Positions 15,383 through 25,088 of a DNA stretch of 64,000 nucleotides are shown piece by piece. A model generated the notes under the pieces. That model saw only the letters and a list, made by a program, of their open reading frames with translations, was not told where the DNA came from and ran no database searches. Source of the stretch: an uncultured Akkermansia sp. (GTDB lineage Bacteria > Verrucomicrobiota > Verrucomicrobiia > Verrucomicrobiales > Akkermansiaceae); contig CAJGCZ010000002.1 of NCBI GenBank assembly GCA_904501975.1, forward strand, positions 1 to 64,000, in the 5' to 3' direction. Both the position numbers and the translations under genes were made by a program. Numbering within the stretch: position 1 is the first letter of the stretch; every line of letters starts with the position of its first letter.

Positions 15383-15958
15383 ATGAACATTCTTCGCATC
15401 GCCACCTTTACCATGGCCGCAGCAGGAGCTTTCCTGTGCAGCTGCCAGAGCCAAAAAGCATATCCGGTTTTCTTCCTTGCGCAGGAGTCACACGACGACC
15501 CCGCAGCCTACACAAGCGCCTCGCACTTTGTGTACTTTAACGGACGCGCATACACCAAGGTGCCGGTGATGACCTTAGACCACTTTGAGAAATTCAAGTC
15601 TGAGCTCGACCCCACGGATGGCTCCTACGGAGTCACCCTCTATGCTAAGCCGGAGTGGAAAATGCACCTGTACACCCAAACGTTGCACAAAGACGGCATG
15701 CTGATGCTGCCTGTCGTGAACGGCCTTGCGATGGAACCCATGAGAATCACCCCCGTGGGAGACGGTATTCTGAAAATCTGGAATGGCTTGAACGGATACG
15801 ATTTGAAGCAAATTGCCCGCACCGTTAAGCCCATTAACCCGGAAATTGAGGAAAAGCGCTATCTGGACAAGAATCCGCGTCCGGTACCGACCAGACCGGA
15901 AAACGTGCAGCAACGCCGAGACTTCACGGGGCGCACCGTCGGTGAGCTGTACCACTAA
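15383..15958 (+). CDS. Putative lipoprotein
   Basis: 191 residues from MNILRIATFTMAAAGAFLCS, whose signal ends in a lipobox-like LCSC. A longer frame from 15341 would add 14 residues in front of the signal peptide and is unlikely. The mature domain has no motif I recognise; it contains QESHDDPAAYTSASHFVYF and a basic C-terminus. It is followed at 22 nt by the M23 peptidase, suggesting an envelope role. Confidence 0.75.
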   Translation: MNILRIATFTMAAAGAFLCSCQSQKAYPVFFLAQESHDDPAAYTSASHFVYFNGRAYTKVPVMTLDHFEKFKSELDPTDGSYGVTLYAKPEWKMHLYTQTLHKDGMLMLPVVNGLAMEPMRITPVGDGILKIWNGLNGYDLKQIARTVKPINPEIEEKRYLDKNPRPVPTRPENVQQRRDFTGRTVGELYH

Positions 15959-15980
15959 TGCACCACCCCAGTGCACAATG

Positions 15981-17036
15981 ATGAGGCGTTTTCTTCTAGC
16001 AATGGGTATAGGCATGCTTGCGTGTACGAGCACGCAAGCAGCGGAGGATCTTGTCTATAAACTGCCGACAGACAACGACGCCCTCTACCGAGGAGAAAAT
16101 GAGGCATATTACATGTATTGTGACCGCTGGTTCGAAGGCAAACAGACACAACCATGGGAAGCCGGCACATTTGGCTTCACGCGCAACGCACTGCGAGTGC
16201 ACGACGGACGTATTTTCTTCACCAAACTCCACGAAGGAATAGACGTAAAGCCGATACGGCGTGACGCAAATGCCGAGCCCTTGGATGATGTTCGCCCCAT
16301 AGCCCCCGGCATCGTAGCCTATACCAGCAGCTCACCCGGCGCCAGCAACTACGGGCGCTATGTGGTGATAGCTCACGAAACAAAAGAAGGCACCATTTAC
16401 AGTCTTTATGCCCACCTCAAAAAAGTGAGCTGCGAGGTAGGGCAACGCGTTGCCTACAACGACACCATCGGCACATTGGGCTACAGTGGCGATGGCATTA
16501 ATAAGGTGCGAGCGCATTGCCATCTGGAAATCTGCCTCATGGTGCATTCCGAGTTTCACCGTTTCTGCCCAAGCACCAATAAGCATGGCTTGTTCCATGG
16601 GCATAATCTCATCGGCATCAACGCAGCAGATGTTTTATTAGCCTGCAAGGAGGGCAAAAGCTTTTCCATCAAGCAATATTTCAACACCTTAACAGAGCAC
16701 TATCGCGTGCGTGTGCCACGCCACTGCACACCGGATATTTTGCTACGCCACCCGTTCTTATACAAAGGCGAATGGGGTAAAGAGTCCCCTTCTCTGGATA
16801 TTGCTTTTACAGCAGAGGGAATTCCTATAGGCGTTTACCCCTGCGATACGCCTATAGACAAACCCGCCGTTATTTCCTGCCGCCCCATGCCCATGATGCA
16901 AAAGAATTGCACCATGAATCGCCTTAACGGCAAAAGCACTGCCGCCTACCTCACCCCGGCAGGAGAAACCTTTATCAACCGCTTCATTTGGCAAGAGAGT
17001 CAAGAAGAAGCACAGCCCTCGTCCACGTTACCATGA
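15981..17036 (+). CDS. Secreted M23 (LytM-type) metallopeptidase
   Basis: 351 residues from MRRFLLAMGIGMLACTSTQA, a signal peptide; the frame extends upstream to 15813 but overlaps the lipoprotein gene. Zinc-site motifs of the M23 family are present: HEGIDVKP (H-x3-D) near residue 80, then YSLYAHLKK, and HCHLEI (HxH) near residue 180. In the family these cut peptidoglycan cross-bridges in the periplasm. About 150 residues after the domain are unassigned. Its stop overlaps the start of the next gene (ATGA at 17033-17036). Confidence 0.88.
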   Translation: MRRFLLAMGIGMLACTSTQAAEDLVYKLPTDNDALYRGENEAYYMYCDRWFEGKQTQPWEAGTFGFTRNALRVHDGRIFFTKLHEGIDVKPIRRDANAEPLDDVRPIAPGIVAYTSSSPGASNYGRYVVIAHETKEGTIYSLYAHLKKVSCEVGQRVAYNDTIGTLGYSGDGINKVRAHCHLEICLMVHSEFHRFCPSTNKHGLFHGHNLIGINAADVLLACKEGKSFSIKQYFNTLTEHYRVRVPRHCTPDILLRHPFLYKGEWGKESPSLDIAFTAEGIPIGVYPCDTPIDKPAVISCRPMPMMQKNCTMNRLNGKSTAAYLTPAGETFINRFIWQESQEEAQPSSTLP

Positions 17037-19459
17037 ATCATCGGCTTTTTCTCATTTTTTACGGAATTGCTAGCACACTGAGCACTTATGCGCAGGAAAC
17101 TCAATCCACCGCGGCTACGACGGTAGAGCCGGCTCATGCCGACGCTCTAACACTTATTCGCCGTAGTTTGGATGAAGGAGCCCCTGCCGTAGCCTTAACA
17201 GCCTGCAAGCAATTGCCCCCCGGAGCAGAAGCCGATTATTGGCGGGGACGCTCGCTCTTAGCCTTGCAACGCTATGCCGAAGCAGCCACCTACTTAGCCA
17301 AAGTATCTGTTGAGCATCCCCTGCACCCTTATGCGGCTAAGGCTTTAATTTACTGCGCCGGGAAAACGCCGATTGCAGCGGATTACTTGCTACCTCTCTG
17401 TGAAGACAGCGATTCTGCGATTGCCGCCATGGCAAAAATTGCTTTGGCAGAGCACAGCATAAGCATAGGACAAGCCGTTGATATCGAGTCTCTCAAAGAA
17501 GAAAGCGCCCATCAGGCAGAATTAGCGGACGGACTCCTCCTGTTGGAGGCGGAACAACTGCGCCAACAAGGGCAATACGATGCGGCAATCGCCAAGTGCA
17601 AACAGGCGGAAAACTCCCTCTATACACGCCACAGAGAATACAGCCGACTCCTCTTAGCAGAAGTTTATTACGACAAGGAAAAACACCACGGCAGCGACGA
17701 AGGTAAAGGAGAGGAAACCCTGCTCAAGTTCGTATCCTCGCATCCCGATTCGCAGCTCCTTGCCGAAGCCTTCCGGCGCTTGGAAGCACACCAAGCCTTT
17801 ACCACAAGCAAATATGCCGTCCGCAAACTGGAAGAATGGAGCAAAGACCGCGAGGAACTGAACCGCGCGCTCTTGGCTACAGCTCTTCTGCAACGAGAAG
17901 CATTGCTCACCCACGAGAACACGGAGCTGGGAGAGTTAATTACCAACCGTGCCACCGGCATTAATACCGATTATCTGCCGATTACGGTACAAATGAACAA
18001 TCAACAGGCAAAGTATCACTTCAACCATGGTGATACTGCCTCTGCAAGCACCTACCTGCAACGCATTCCGCAAAACAAGCGCGATGCGTACACGCATTTT
18101 TACGCAGCGCAAATGCTTGCCCCTACCTCGTCGGAGGCTGTAGCGGAATATTTAACCTGTGCGGCATCCGCCCCGCCTGAGCTGGAATGCGCTGCACTTT
18201 GCAATGCTTTGTATTGCGCACACCTGCAAAATAATACAGAGCTGTGCCACAGCATCGTTTCTTCCCCGGATTACACGCCGGAATTGATACGCGCCTTAAA
18301 ATTAACCTACGCGGGGCTTAATCTGCGAAAAGCACCGGCAGAGTCACGCCAATTGTTGCAGGAGGTACTGGCTATGGAGCCCACCTACGAACAAAAAGTA
18401 GAGGCTTACCTACAACTCACGCAGTTAGATTTGGATGAACAGCAAAGCCCTGCCGCATTAGAAAAGCTGAGCACCTTCACCCACGAAGAGCGCACTACAT
18501 GGCCGAATCCGCAGGTGATGCGCTACTACGGATTGTACTTGCATGCGCTTGAATGCGAGCAAGAAGCCGGTCGAACGGCGGCAACGCACAAGCCTTTCTT
18601 GCTCAGCGCCATGAAATCCACTAAACGAGAGGATGTGCGCACTGCCATTACACTCAAATTGGCCAAAATACACTCAGAGGAAGGAGACCACCTTGTAGCC
18701 CTGCGCATGCTTGAGGAATTGGCCGCAAGCACAAATAATCGAGAACTGAGAGCGCGCGCCCTTCTTCTGGCCGGGCGCGAGTCCACCCAATGCTTAACAT
18801 ACCCCTCCGTGCTTCGCGGGGCCGAGCTCTTTGATGCAGCATCAAAAATCGATAGTCCCTACCGCTACAGGGCAGCCATTCTCAACACAGCCGTACTTTT
18901 CCGTGTCGGTAAAGTTGAGGAAGCCACACTCAAGCTTAATCGCATTATTCGTGAGATTGAGACACAGCGTGCACAAACCGCAGGCAGCACGCATTTGGCA
19001 GAAGAATACGCCTTTGCTCTTACCGTTCTAGCAGATATTGAGGCCATCCCCGGAGATAGCGACTCGCTGCAAAAGGCCATCAACACCAACGAGAAGATAT
19101 TTGGCATTCCGGGCTTAACTCAGGCATGGCACAACCGAGTCTACCTGCAACAAGCCATTTTCTGCACACGCACAGAGAAAAATGAGCGAGCTCTGCTAAA
19201 TTACAACAACATCATCAACAGCTTGCCGGCCAGCACCAAACAGGCTACTCTGGACCAGGTGTATATTCTTTCCCTTGCCGGCACCGGTGCCATCGGCAGC
19301 TTATTGAAATTGCAGCGTTGGGAAGAAGCCGCCCTCACAGCAGAAAAGATTGTCGACCATCCTATCTCCACAGTCTTCCCGAAACAAACAGAGCATTTCA
19401 AAGACTGGGCTAAGCAGATTCGCAAAACCCATTATCTGCCGCCCAAAGCAGCGCATTAA
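17033..19459 (+). CDS. Large secreted TPR protein
   Basis: 808 residues from MNHRLFLIFYGIASTLSTYA, a signal peptide; the ATGA overlap with the M23 stop fixes the start. Almost entirely TPR-like helices from residue 40 to the end, with pairs such as YWRGRSLLALQRYAEAATYL, RQQGQYDAAIAKCKQAEN and LLQEVLAMEPTYEQKVEAYL. Probably a periplasmic scaffold. Coupling to the peptidase suggests a shared cell-wall task. Its stop overlaps the stop of the converging EEP gene in a shared TTAA. Confidence 0.82.
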   Translation: MNHRLFLIFYGIASTLSTYAQETQSTAATTVEPAHADALTLIRRSLDEGAPAVALTACKQLPPGAEADYWRGRSLLALQRYAEAATYLAKVSVEHPLHPYAAKALIYCAGKTPIAADYLLPLCEDSDSAIAAMAKIALAEHSISIGQAVDIESLKEESAHQAELADGLLLLEAEQLRQQGQYDAAIAKCKQAENSLYTRHREYSRLLLAEVYYDKEKHHGSDEGKGEETLLKFVSSHPDSQLLAEAFRRLEAHQAFTTSKYAVRKLEEWSKDREELNRALLATALLQREALLTHENTELGELITNRATGINTDYLPITVQMNNQQAKYHFNHGDTASASTYLQRIPQNKRDAYTHFYAAQMLAPTSSEAVAEYLTCAASAPPELECAALCNALYCAHLQNNTELCHSIVSSPDYTPELIRALKLTYAGLNLRKAPAESRQLLQEVLAMEPTYEQKVEAYLQLTQLDLDEQQSPAALEKLSTFTHEERTTWPNPQVMRYYGLYLHALECEQEAGRTAATHKPFLLSAMKSTKREDVRTAITLKLAKIHSEEGDHLVALRMLEELAASTNNRELRARALLLAGRESTQCLTYPSVLRGAELFDAASKIDSPYRYRAAILNTAVLFRVGKVEEATLKLNRIIREIETQRAQTAGSTHLAEEYAFALTVLADIEAIPGDSDSLQKAINTNEKIFGIPGLTQAWHNRVYLQQAIFCTRTEKNERALLNYNNIINSLPASTKQATLDQVYILSLAGTGAIGSLLKLQRWEEAALTAEKIVDHPISTVFPKQTEHFKDWAKQIRKTHYLPPKAAH

Positions 19460-20559
19460 CGCAGCTCACACCATACAGCGCGGTGGTCGCTGGCTGCTGC
19501 AGTCTCTTCCACATCTACTACGCCGGAGCCGCATTTGCGGCCTCGGCGGCTTTTCATTACGCTGTTCACGTATACTTGGTCAAAAACACAGTACTCATCC
19601 GCAACGTCTGAGTAAATCGTCCAACGTTCTCCTCGGGAGTCAGCAGCCTTAACGCGAGACAAAGCCGCATCCTCTGAAAAACCTTGCGTAAGGATAGACA
19701 ACGAGGAATCAGCCGGGCCGTCATTCCAATCGCCATACACCACCATAGGCATAGCAGGCTGGCGGCGCATCTCTTGCTGCAAATAGGCCGCTATGGTGCG
19801 AGCCTCAGCTGTTCGTTGAGCCGTGGCCGCTGCCGGATTATCCGAAACACGCGATTTAAGATGAGCTCCAACGATACGGTACAATCGATGCGCATCCACC
19901 AAAATCGTTACATCCAAGATACCACGCAGCATCTTTTGCCTTTTCTTACCTAAGAGCGAGCAATTAGCTTTAGAATGATCTTGGATAATGGGATATTGAG
20001 AAAGCAATGCCAAAGCGCGGTCTTCTCCGCTGCGCAGCAATATCTTAGAATACGGATATTGCACGCCCATGTTGTTCAGGCGCTGCTGTAAATCCGCAAG
20101 TGCATGTGTGCCACCCATCTCGATGAGCCCTACAACGTGAGGCTGTTGAGAGGCGATAACATGTGCAACGGCCTGGCGTGATTCCTCCTTTTTGTGCACA
20201 AGGCGGTAACGTGAGCGTTGCTTATCCTCAGGCACAAAATAATTGTGTGCATTCAGCATCAGAAACTTAATCGGCGTGCATTTGGCAGCGTCGGGCATGG
20301 AGCCCAGCAAGGCATTCACCTTGTCATCCGTCATCGGAGCGGGCATCGTCACGTTATCCGCCGAGGTAGGGCCAAAATCCCCCTGCTCCTGCGAAGCCTC
20401 CGTAAACAATGCTTCGAGGCGCAATATTTGCCCCACTTCACCACGGCCGAAAACAGAGGCCAGCAGCAGCACGCAAGTAACAACAAGGGTAAACAGAAAG
20501 GTATCCGGACGCAACGCCCGTTTCCATTTACTCCGTTTACCCTTGCCCATGCGAATCAT
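19456..20559 (-). CDS. Endonuclease/exonuclease/phosphatase (EEP) family protein
   Basis: 367 residues. An N-terminal basic stretch and one membrane helix (about 16-36) precede the EEP fold: FLMLNAHNYF near 98, VGLIEMGG near 140, YGDWNDGPAD near 273, and the terminal SDHRAVW motif. These are the metal and catalytic positions of the family. Substrate not predictable (DNA, phosphoinositide or another phosphodiester). It starts 13 nt after glgB, likely one transcript, but no functional link is obvious. An alternative start is three codons in. Confidence 0.8.
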   Translation of the reverse strand: MIRMGKGKRSKWKRALRPDTFLFTLVVTCVLLLASVFGRGEVGQILRLEALFTEASQEQGDFGPTSADNVTMPAPMTDDKVNALLGSMPDAAKCTPIKFLMLNAHNYFVPEDKQRSRYRLVHKKEESRQAVAHVIASQQPHVVGLIEMGGTHALADLQQRLNNMGVQYPYSKILLRSGEDRALALLSQYPIIQDHSKANCSLLGKKRQKMLRGILDVTILVDAHRLYRIVGAHLKSRVSDNPAAATAQRTAEARTIAAYLQQEMRRQPAMPMVVYGDWNDGPADSSLSILTQGFSEDAALSRVKAADSRGERWTIYSDVADEYCVFDQVYVNSVMKSRRGRKCGSGVVDVEETAAASDHRAVWCELR

Positions 20560-20572
20560 ACAAAAGAGCTAA

Positions 20573-22594
20573 TCAGAAGCGGCGACCGCCTTGGTAAACA
20601 CGAGAAAGCACCAGCACAGTTCTCGGCAAGAGATAGAGAGACAGGTGCTGGCATTTATCCGTGAAGTGGTGCACCGCATGGTCTAATCTGCCGAAGCCGC
20701 CATACTTCAATTCATCAGAATCAAGCACAACACGCCATTCGCCGGCAGTCGGTGCGGGGAACTTATAATCGGGGATGGCATTCGTGCCGCTCCAATTAAA
20801 GACGAAGACAAGCCCGGCACGCTCAAAGGCCATAACCTGGTTTTGCTCGTCCAAATTCAGCGGGCGAGCCGGTGCAGCGGCCAACAAATCCGTATCCTGA
20901 GCTAATTTGACCATAGCGGCATCAAACTCGTTGAGATAGCGGTAGCGCAGTAAATCATTGTCCACCAAGCTCCACTGGCGACGGCAATATTTATACGAAT
21001 TGCCATTGCCTTCACGGGGGAAATCAATCCACTCGGGGTGCCCGAACTCGTTGCCCATGAAATTAAGCCAGCCCTCACCGCCTGCGGCGAGCGTGGCCAA
21101 ACGTATCATCTTGTGCAGGGCCATGCCGCGATCCACCACCACACTGGGAGTCGTGCAACTCATGTGCGTGTACATCTCGGCATCCATCAGGCGGAAGGCA
21201 ATCGTTTTATCGCCAACCAAGGCTTGGTCGTGACTCTCTGCGTAGGCAATATTGGCTTCGCCATAACGGCGGTTTATCAAGGTATACCAAATATCGCCCA
21301 CACTCCATTCCTCGTCCTTCTTCTCTTTGAGAATCTTAATCCAATAATCCGGCAAGCCCATGGCTAAGCGGTGAGTAAAGCCGAATCCACCCTCATCCAC
21401 AGGGCGGCACAAGCCCGGCATGCCGGACATATCCTCTGCAATTGCAAAGGCGCCGGGGCGCACCTGCTGCACCAAGGTTGCAGCCAGTTGCAAATAAGTG
21501 ACAGCATCCAGGTTTACCATGGTATTGAAGTAACAGCCCAGGTCGCTAAAGGGCTCATGGCCATGGTGCAGGTAAAGCATACTGGTTACACCGTCGAAAC
21601 GGAAGCCATCGAAACGGAACTCCTCCAGCCACCAGCGCAAGTTACTGAGCAAGAACTCCATCACTTCATTTCTTCCGTAGTCGAACAGGCAGCTGTCCCA
21701 ATCCGGGTGGCGGCTATCGCGCTGCCCCGCATTAAAGTATTGCCCGCCGGAGCCGTCAAAATTGTTCAGCCCCTCCGCCTCGTTCTTCACGGCATGCGAG
21801 TGCACCACATCCAACAGTACAGCTATGCCCAATCCGTGGGCCGTATCAATCAAATACTTCAAATCCTCCGGTGTACCGAAACGATTACACGGAGCAAAGA
21901 ACGACGAAACGTGGTAACCAAAGGAGCCGTAATACGGGTGCTCTTGCACAGCCATCAACTGCACCACATTGTAGCCCAGTTTCTTAATGCGGGGCAGCAC
22001 GTTGTCTGCAAACTCACGGTAGCTGTGCACGCGCTCCTCCTCACCGGCCATGCCCACATGGGTTTCGTAAATAAAGGGCGTCTTTATATTAGCCGGGTTC
22101 CAGCGTGTATTCTTCCAACGATACGCCTCGGCGGGCTCCCAGATGATACCGGAATAATCAAAGGTCTGAGGGTCCTGCTCGGTAAAACGAATCCAAGCCG
22201 GCATACGGTCTTTGCCTACATTGTCGGAGCCAATCACATGCACCTTCACGTGTTGCCCGTGCTGCAAGGCATCCGCCGGCAAGCGCAACTCCCACACACC
22301 ATCGCTACCGCTGGTCATGGGATGGCTACGGCGGTCCCATCCGTTAAAATCACCAATCAGATACAGAGCGCGGGCTCCGGGTGCCCATTCGCGGTAAATC
22401 CATTCTCCGGTGGCGGAATCGCGGTTAAATCCCATGCGAGTATGCGCATTCGCACACTCCAGCAAGGAACCATAGCGGCGGCAAATGCGCTGCATTTGCG
22501 CATCAAAAAGCCTCATTCTGGCCTTGATTTCGCGTTCATAGGGTGCCAGCCATCCGTCAGCCAACACCAACCCGGGTATAGGTGCTCTTCTCAT
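20573..22594 (-). CDS. glgB: 1,4-alpha-glucan branching enzyme
   Basis: 673 residues from MRRAPIPGLVLADGWLAPYE. The frame is open to 22630, but the -10 and -35 boxes lie inside that extension, so the start at 22594 is preferred. N-terminal CBM48-like domain (EWAPGARALYLIGDFNGWDR), then the GH13 barrel: LLDVVHSHAVKN, RFDGFRFDGVTSMLY with the nucleophile Asp, AIAEDMSGMPG with the acid Glu, and a late AESHDQALVGD. It makes alpha-1,6 branches in glycogen. The sequence style is closer to eukaryotic-type branching enzymes. No other glg gene is nearby. Confidence 0.93.
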   Translation of the reverse strand: MRRAPIPGLVLADGWLAPYEREIKARMRLFDAQMQRICRRYGSLLECANAHTRMGFNRDSATGEWIYREWAPGARALYLIGDFNGWDRRSHPMTSGSDGVWELRLPADALQHGQHVKVHVIGSDNVGKDRMPAWIRFTEQDPQTFDYSGIIWEPAEAYRWKNTRWNPANIKTPFIYETHVGMAGEEERVHSYREFADNVLPRIKKLGYNVVQLMAVQEHPYYGSFGYHVSSFFAPCNRFGTPEDLKYLIDTAHGLGIAVLLDVVHSHAVKNEAEGLNNFDGSGGQYFNAGQRDSRHPDWDSCLFDYGRNEVMEFLLSNLRWWLEEFRFDGFRFDGVTSMLYLHHGHEPFSDLGCYFNTMVNLDAVTYLQLAATLVQQVRPGAFAIAEDMSGMPGLCRPVDEGGFGFTHRLAMGLPDYWIKILKEKKDEEWSVGDIWYTLINRRYGEANIAYAESHDQALVGDKTIAFRLMDAEMYTHMSCTTPSVVVDRGMALHKMIRLATLAAGGEGWLNFMGNEFGHPEWIDFPREGNGNSYKYCRRQWSLVDNDLLRYRYLNEFDAAMVKLAQDTDLLAAAPARPLNLDEQNQVMAFERAGLVFVFNWSGTNAIPDYKFPAPTAGEWRVVLDSDELKYGGFGRLDHAVHHFTDKCQHLSLYLLPRTVLVLSRVYQGGRRF

Positions 22595-22601
22595 GCCATC
22601 T

Positions 22602-22630
22602 ATACTACACCATTCCGGCAACAATGCCAA
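22602..22630 (-). promoter_or_regulatory. glgB promoter
   Basis: TTGGCA (22625-22630), 17 bp, TAGTAT (22602-22607), then 7 nt to the ATG at 22594. It lies inside the longest glgB frame and therefore decides the start. Confidence 0.6.
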
Positions 22631-22672
22631 GAAAGAAAGTGCAGTAAAAAAGCGAATCTACACTCCAAAATG

Positions 22673-22700
22673 ATAGCTCCACGGGTACCCGCGGAGCTAT
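22673..22700 (-). terminator. Terminator after lipA
   Basis: ATAGCTCC (22673-22680) pairs with GGAGCTAT (22693-22700), with inner GGGTACCC pairing. On the minus strand a T-rich stretch follows after a short gap. Confidence 0.5.
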
Positions 22701-22728
22701 GCAAAAATCTTATGCTTGTAAGGCGCTA

Positions 22729-23646
22729 TCAGCTCAATTCCCCGCGAGCACGCAGGTCGGCATTAATAGCCTCCAAAATGTCCAATTCCGGACGGAAATT
22801 GGCATCGTGGTGGGAGGAGCGAATCAACGGGCCACTGGCTACATGGCGGAATCCCTTGGTCAAAGCCACCTCGCGCAACTCATTGAAGGTATCGGGGTGA
22901 ATGTAATCAATCACCGGCAAGTGCTTGGCAGAAGGGCGCAGGTACTGCCCCATAGTCAACACGGTAACACCGTGCTCACGAAGGTCATCCATCGTGCTCT
23001 CAATTTCATCACGCGTTTCACCCAAGCCCAGCATAATGCCGCTCTTGGTCACAACCATGCCGGGAGCCAGCTCCAGAGCACGCTTCAACACGGCAAGAGA
23101 TTGGCGATACTTAGCACGGAAACGCACCACGGGCGACAAACGCTCCACCGTCTCCAAATTGTGATTAAAGATATGCGGGCGGGCATCCATCACAGCAGCA
23201 ATGGATTCTTCCTTACCATTGAAGTCAGATGTGAGCACCTCGATAATCGTCTGCGGGCTGCTCTTGCGAATCTCGCGAATGATGGCAGCCATGTGATTGG
23301 CGGCGCCGTCCTTCAAATCATCGCGAGTCACCATGGTAACCACGGTGTGGTTGAGCTTCATGCGGCAAACGGCATCGGCAATTTTAGCAGGCTCTTCCGG
23401 GTCAAGCGGTTTCGGGCGGGCTGTGCGGGTGGCACAAAAACCGCAGGCACGTGTGCAAACATCACCACAAGCCATGAACGTAGCCGTACCGTGGCTCCAG
23501 CACTCGCCGCGATTGGGGCACATAGCCTCCTCACACACGGTGACAAGTGAATTGCCTTTTACCAATTCATTTACATGCTTGAAGGCTTGCCCTTTGGGCA
23601 ACTTTACTTTAAGCCAAGATGGTTTGTGCGCACGTTCGTCTGACAT
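22729..23646 (-). CDS. lipA: Lipoyl synthase
   Basis: 305 residues. Radical SAM enzyme that inserts two sulfurs into octanoyl groups on lipoyl domains. Both clusters are visible: the auxiliary cluster CEEAMCPNRGEC near residues 39-50 and the radical SAM CTRACGFC near 65-72. The C-terminal arginine-serine motif reads IRSSHH. The normal partner lipB is not in the window. Promoter at 23658-23686; the leader is about 5 nt. The first codon is the natural start: MSDERAHKPSWLKVKLPKG. Confidence 0.95.
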   Translation of the reverse strand: MSDERAHKPSWLKVKLPKGQAFKHVNELVKGNSLVTVCEEAMCPNRGECWSHGTATFMACGDVCTRACGFCATRTARPKPLDPEEPAKIADAVCRMKLNHTVVTMVTRDDLKDGAANHMAAIIREIRKSSPQTIIEVLTSDFNGKEESIAAVMDARPHIFNHNLETVERLSPVVRFRAKYRQSLAVLKRALELAPGMVVTKSGIMLGLGETRDEIESTMDDLREHGVTVLTMGQYLRPSAKHLPVIDYIHPDTFNELREVALTKGFRHVASGPLIRSSHHDANFRPELDILEAINADLRARGELS

Positions 23647-23657
23647 AACAGGGAGAA

Positions 23658-23686
23658 GTTATGCCCCAAAAATGCCGAAAAATCAA
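23658..23686 (-). promoter_or_regulatory. lipA promoter
   Basis: TTGATT (23681-23686), 17 bp, CATAAC (23658-23663), then 11 nt (TTCTCCCTGTT, no Shine-Dalgarno) to the ATG. Confidence 0.5.
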
Positions 23687-23725
23687 GCAAAATATGCTGT
23701 GGCAATCAGTACTGACGACAAAATA

Positions 23726-24793
23726 CTACAGCTCACTGCTCAACTTAGCTCCGGCAGCACGCAACAACTCTGCGCAATCATCATGTCCGTGTTGTATCGC
23801 CAAATCCAGCGGGGTCCCTTCAAAGAAATAACGGACGTTCACATTAATATCAGGCAAAGATAAAATTAACTTCAAGCATTCTGCATTTCCACCACACGCA
23901 GCACCATAAAGGCCATCGGTGGGATTTGCCCCATGCGAAAGCAGAAGCTTAACAATTTCCGTCTGTCCTTCCGAAGCTGCGGTAAAAATGGCGTCATCAG
24001 CATTGCCGCCCGATTCCAACAACAATTGCACAATGTCCATATGCCCGGATATACAGGCATGAATCAATCCCGAATCAGGATTAATTCCCTTATCCACCAA
24101 AAATCGCACAATGTCGGTGTGCCCTTCTTGGGCTGCTCTGGTAAGGGCATCGCTCGCATTTTCAGCGCCTTTCTCCACAAGCAATTTAACCACTTCAAGG
24201 TTTTTGTTATGAACCTCATAACATAAGCCGTGGTATGGGGCGGCGCCATGTTCCAGAGCAAACTTTACCAATTCTATATCACCAACGTCGGCGGCAATAA
24301 AAAGCACAGTATCAACATCCGCACCACGGGCTACCAGCAACTTTAATATATTAGTGTAACGGCCGCGCACGGCGCCGTCAATCCCGCTCAGGGGATGTGC
24401 ACCTTTTTCCAGCAAGTACTCAACCAATGCAACGTTACCGCCGCTTGCCGCTCCCTCAAGAACGAAATCTATATCAGCTAATTCGGGTAACAAGCTCTCC
24501 ACAATAGCAAAATGTCCGTTGTAAGCAGCACCCCATGCATAATATTTCAATTGAGATCCCTCGATATGAGGATGCAAGATTGATGAGTCGCCCCTAAATC
24601 CGGCTTGCAGATAATCTACTTGAGCCGTTTCTCCTTTTGTGCCCAGAGTATTTAATAAATCATGATACAGGTCATTGGGGGCTGATGCCGTAGCCGTACT
24701 ATGAACCAAGAGAAATGCCAATAAGATTGAAGAAACGTTCATAAACAACAAGAAGTTCTGCTTTATCAACCGGGAGCTACAGGAATCGCTCAT
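23726..24793 (-). CDS. Secreted ankyrin-repeat protein
   Basis: 355 residues from the start overlapping the previous stop (TAATG). A hydrophobic signal segment (MNVSSILLAFLLVHSTATA) begins about 15 residues in, so either the long N-region is cytoplasmic or the inner Met is used. It then carries about eight ankyrin units of roughly 33 residues, such as GHTDIVRFLVDKGINPDSGL and GQTEIVKLLLSHGANPTDGL, ending in the cap GHDDCAELLRAAGAKL. Ankyrin arrays bind other proteins; the partner is unknown. Paralogous to the 25089 gene, with the same C-terminal cap. Confidence 0.85.
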   Translation of the reverse strand: MSDSCSSRLIKQNFLLFMNVSSILLAFLLVHSTATASAPNDLYHDLLNTLGTKGETAQVDYLQAGFRGDSSILHPHIEGSQLKYYAWGAAYNGHFAIVESLLPELADIDFVLEGAASGGNVALVEYLLEKGAHPLSGIDGAVRGRYTNILKLLVARGADVDTVLFIAADVGDIELVKFALEHGAAPYHGLCYEVHNKNLEVVKLLVEKGAENASDALTRAAQEGHTDIVRFLVDKGINPDSGLIHACISGHMDIVQLLLESGGNADDAIFTAASEGQTEIVKLLLSHGANPTDGLYGAACGGNAECLKLILSLPDINVNVRYFFEGTPLDLAIQHGHDDCAELLRAAGAKLSSEL

Positions 24794-25083
24794 TATATCC
24801 ACATGAAGCCGCCGAATATAAGGAGCGCATACACCGCAAGGTACACAACAGTCTGCAAGCCATAGCGCCCCTTGTCTCCCTTACGATACACCGTTACGAA
24901 AAACAACACCAATGAGACAAGAGAAAGCAACAATCCTAAGAGATACACAATCCACCAGACGGAACAAAACTCAACAGCATGCGGTTTATCTGCATACAAA
25001 GCCGCTAGCCAATAATACCATGCGGCCATGTAAAAAGCATATAACAGTCCGATAATGGAGATGAGAGGATTTAATATTTTCAT
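24793..25083 (-). CDS. Small three-helix membrane protein
   Basis: 96 residues with three hydrophobic segments (about 5-30, 42-66, 76-95) and the basic loop YRKGDKGRYG between the last two. It sits between two ankyrin genes, 5 nt after one and overlapping the start of the other by one base, so all three should be cotranscribed. No family recognised. Confidence 0.7.
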   Translation of the reverse strand: MKILNPLISIIGLLYAFYMAAWYYWLAALYADKPHAVEFCSVWWIVYLLGLLLSLVSLVLFFVTVYRKGDKGRYGLQTVVYLAVYALLIFGGFMWI

Positions 25084-25088
25084 GTGTT

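Noticed and set aside
15813..15980. N-terminal extension of the M23 peptidase
   Set aside because: It overlaps the lipoprotein gene and precedes a normal signal peptide at 15981.
21371..22900. A 509-codon plus-strand frame over glgB
   Set aside because: Shadow of glgB; no recognisable domain, while the minus frame has complete GH13 motifs.
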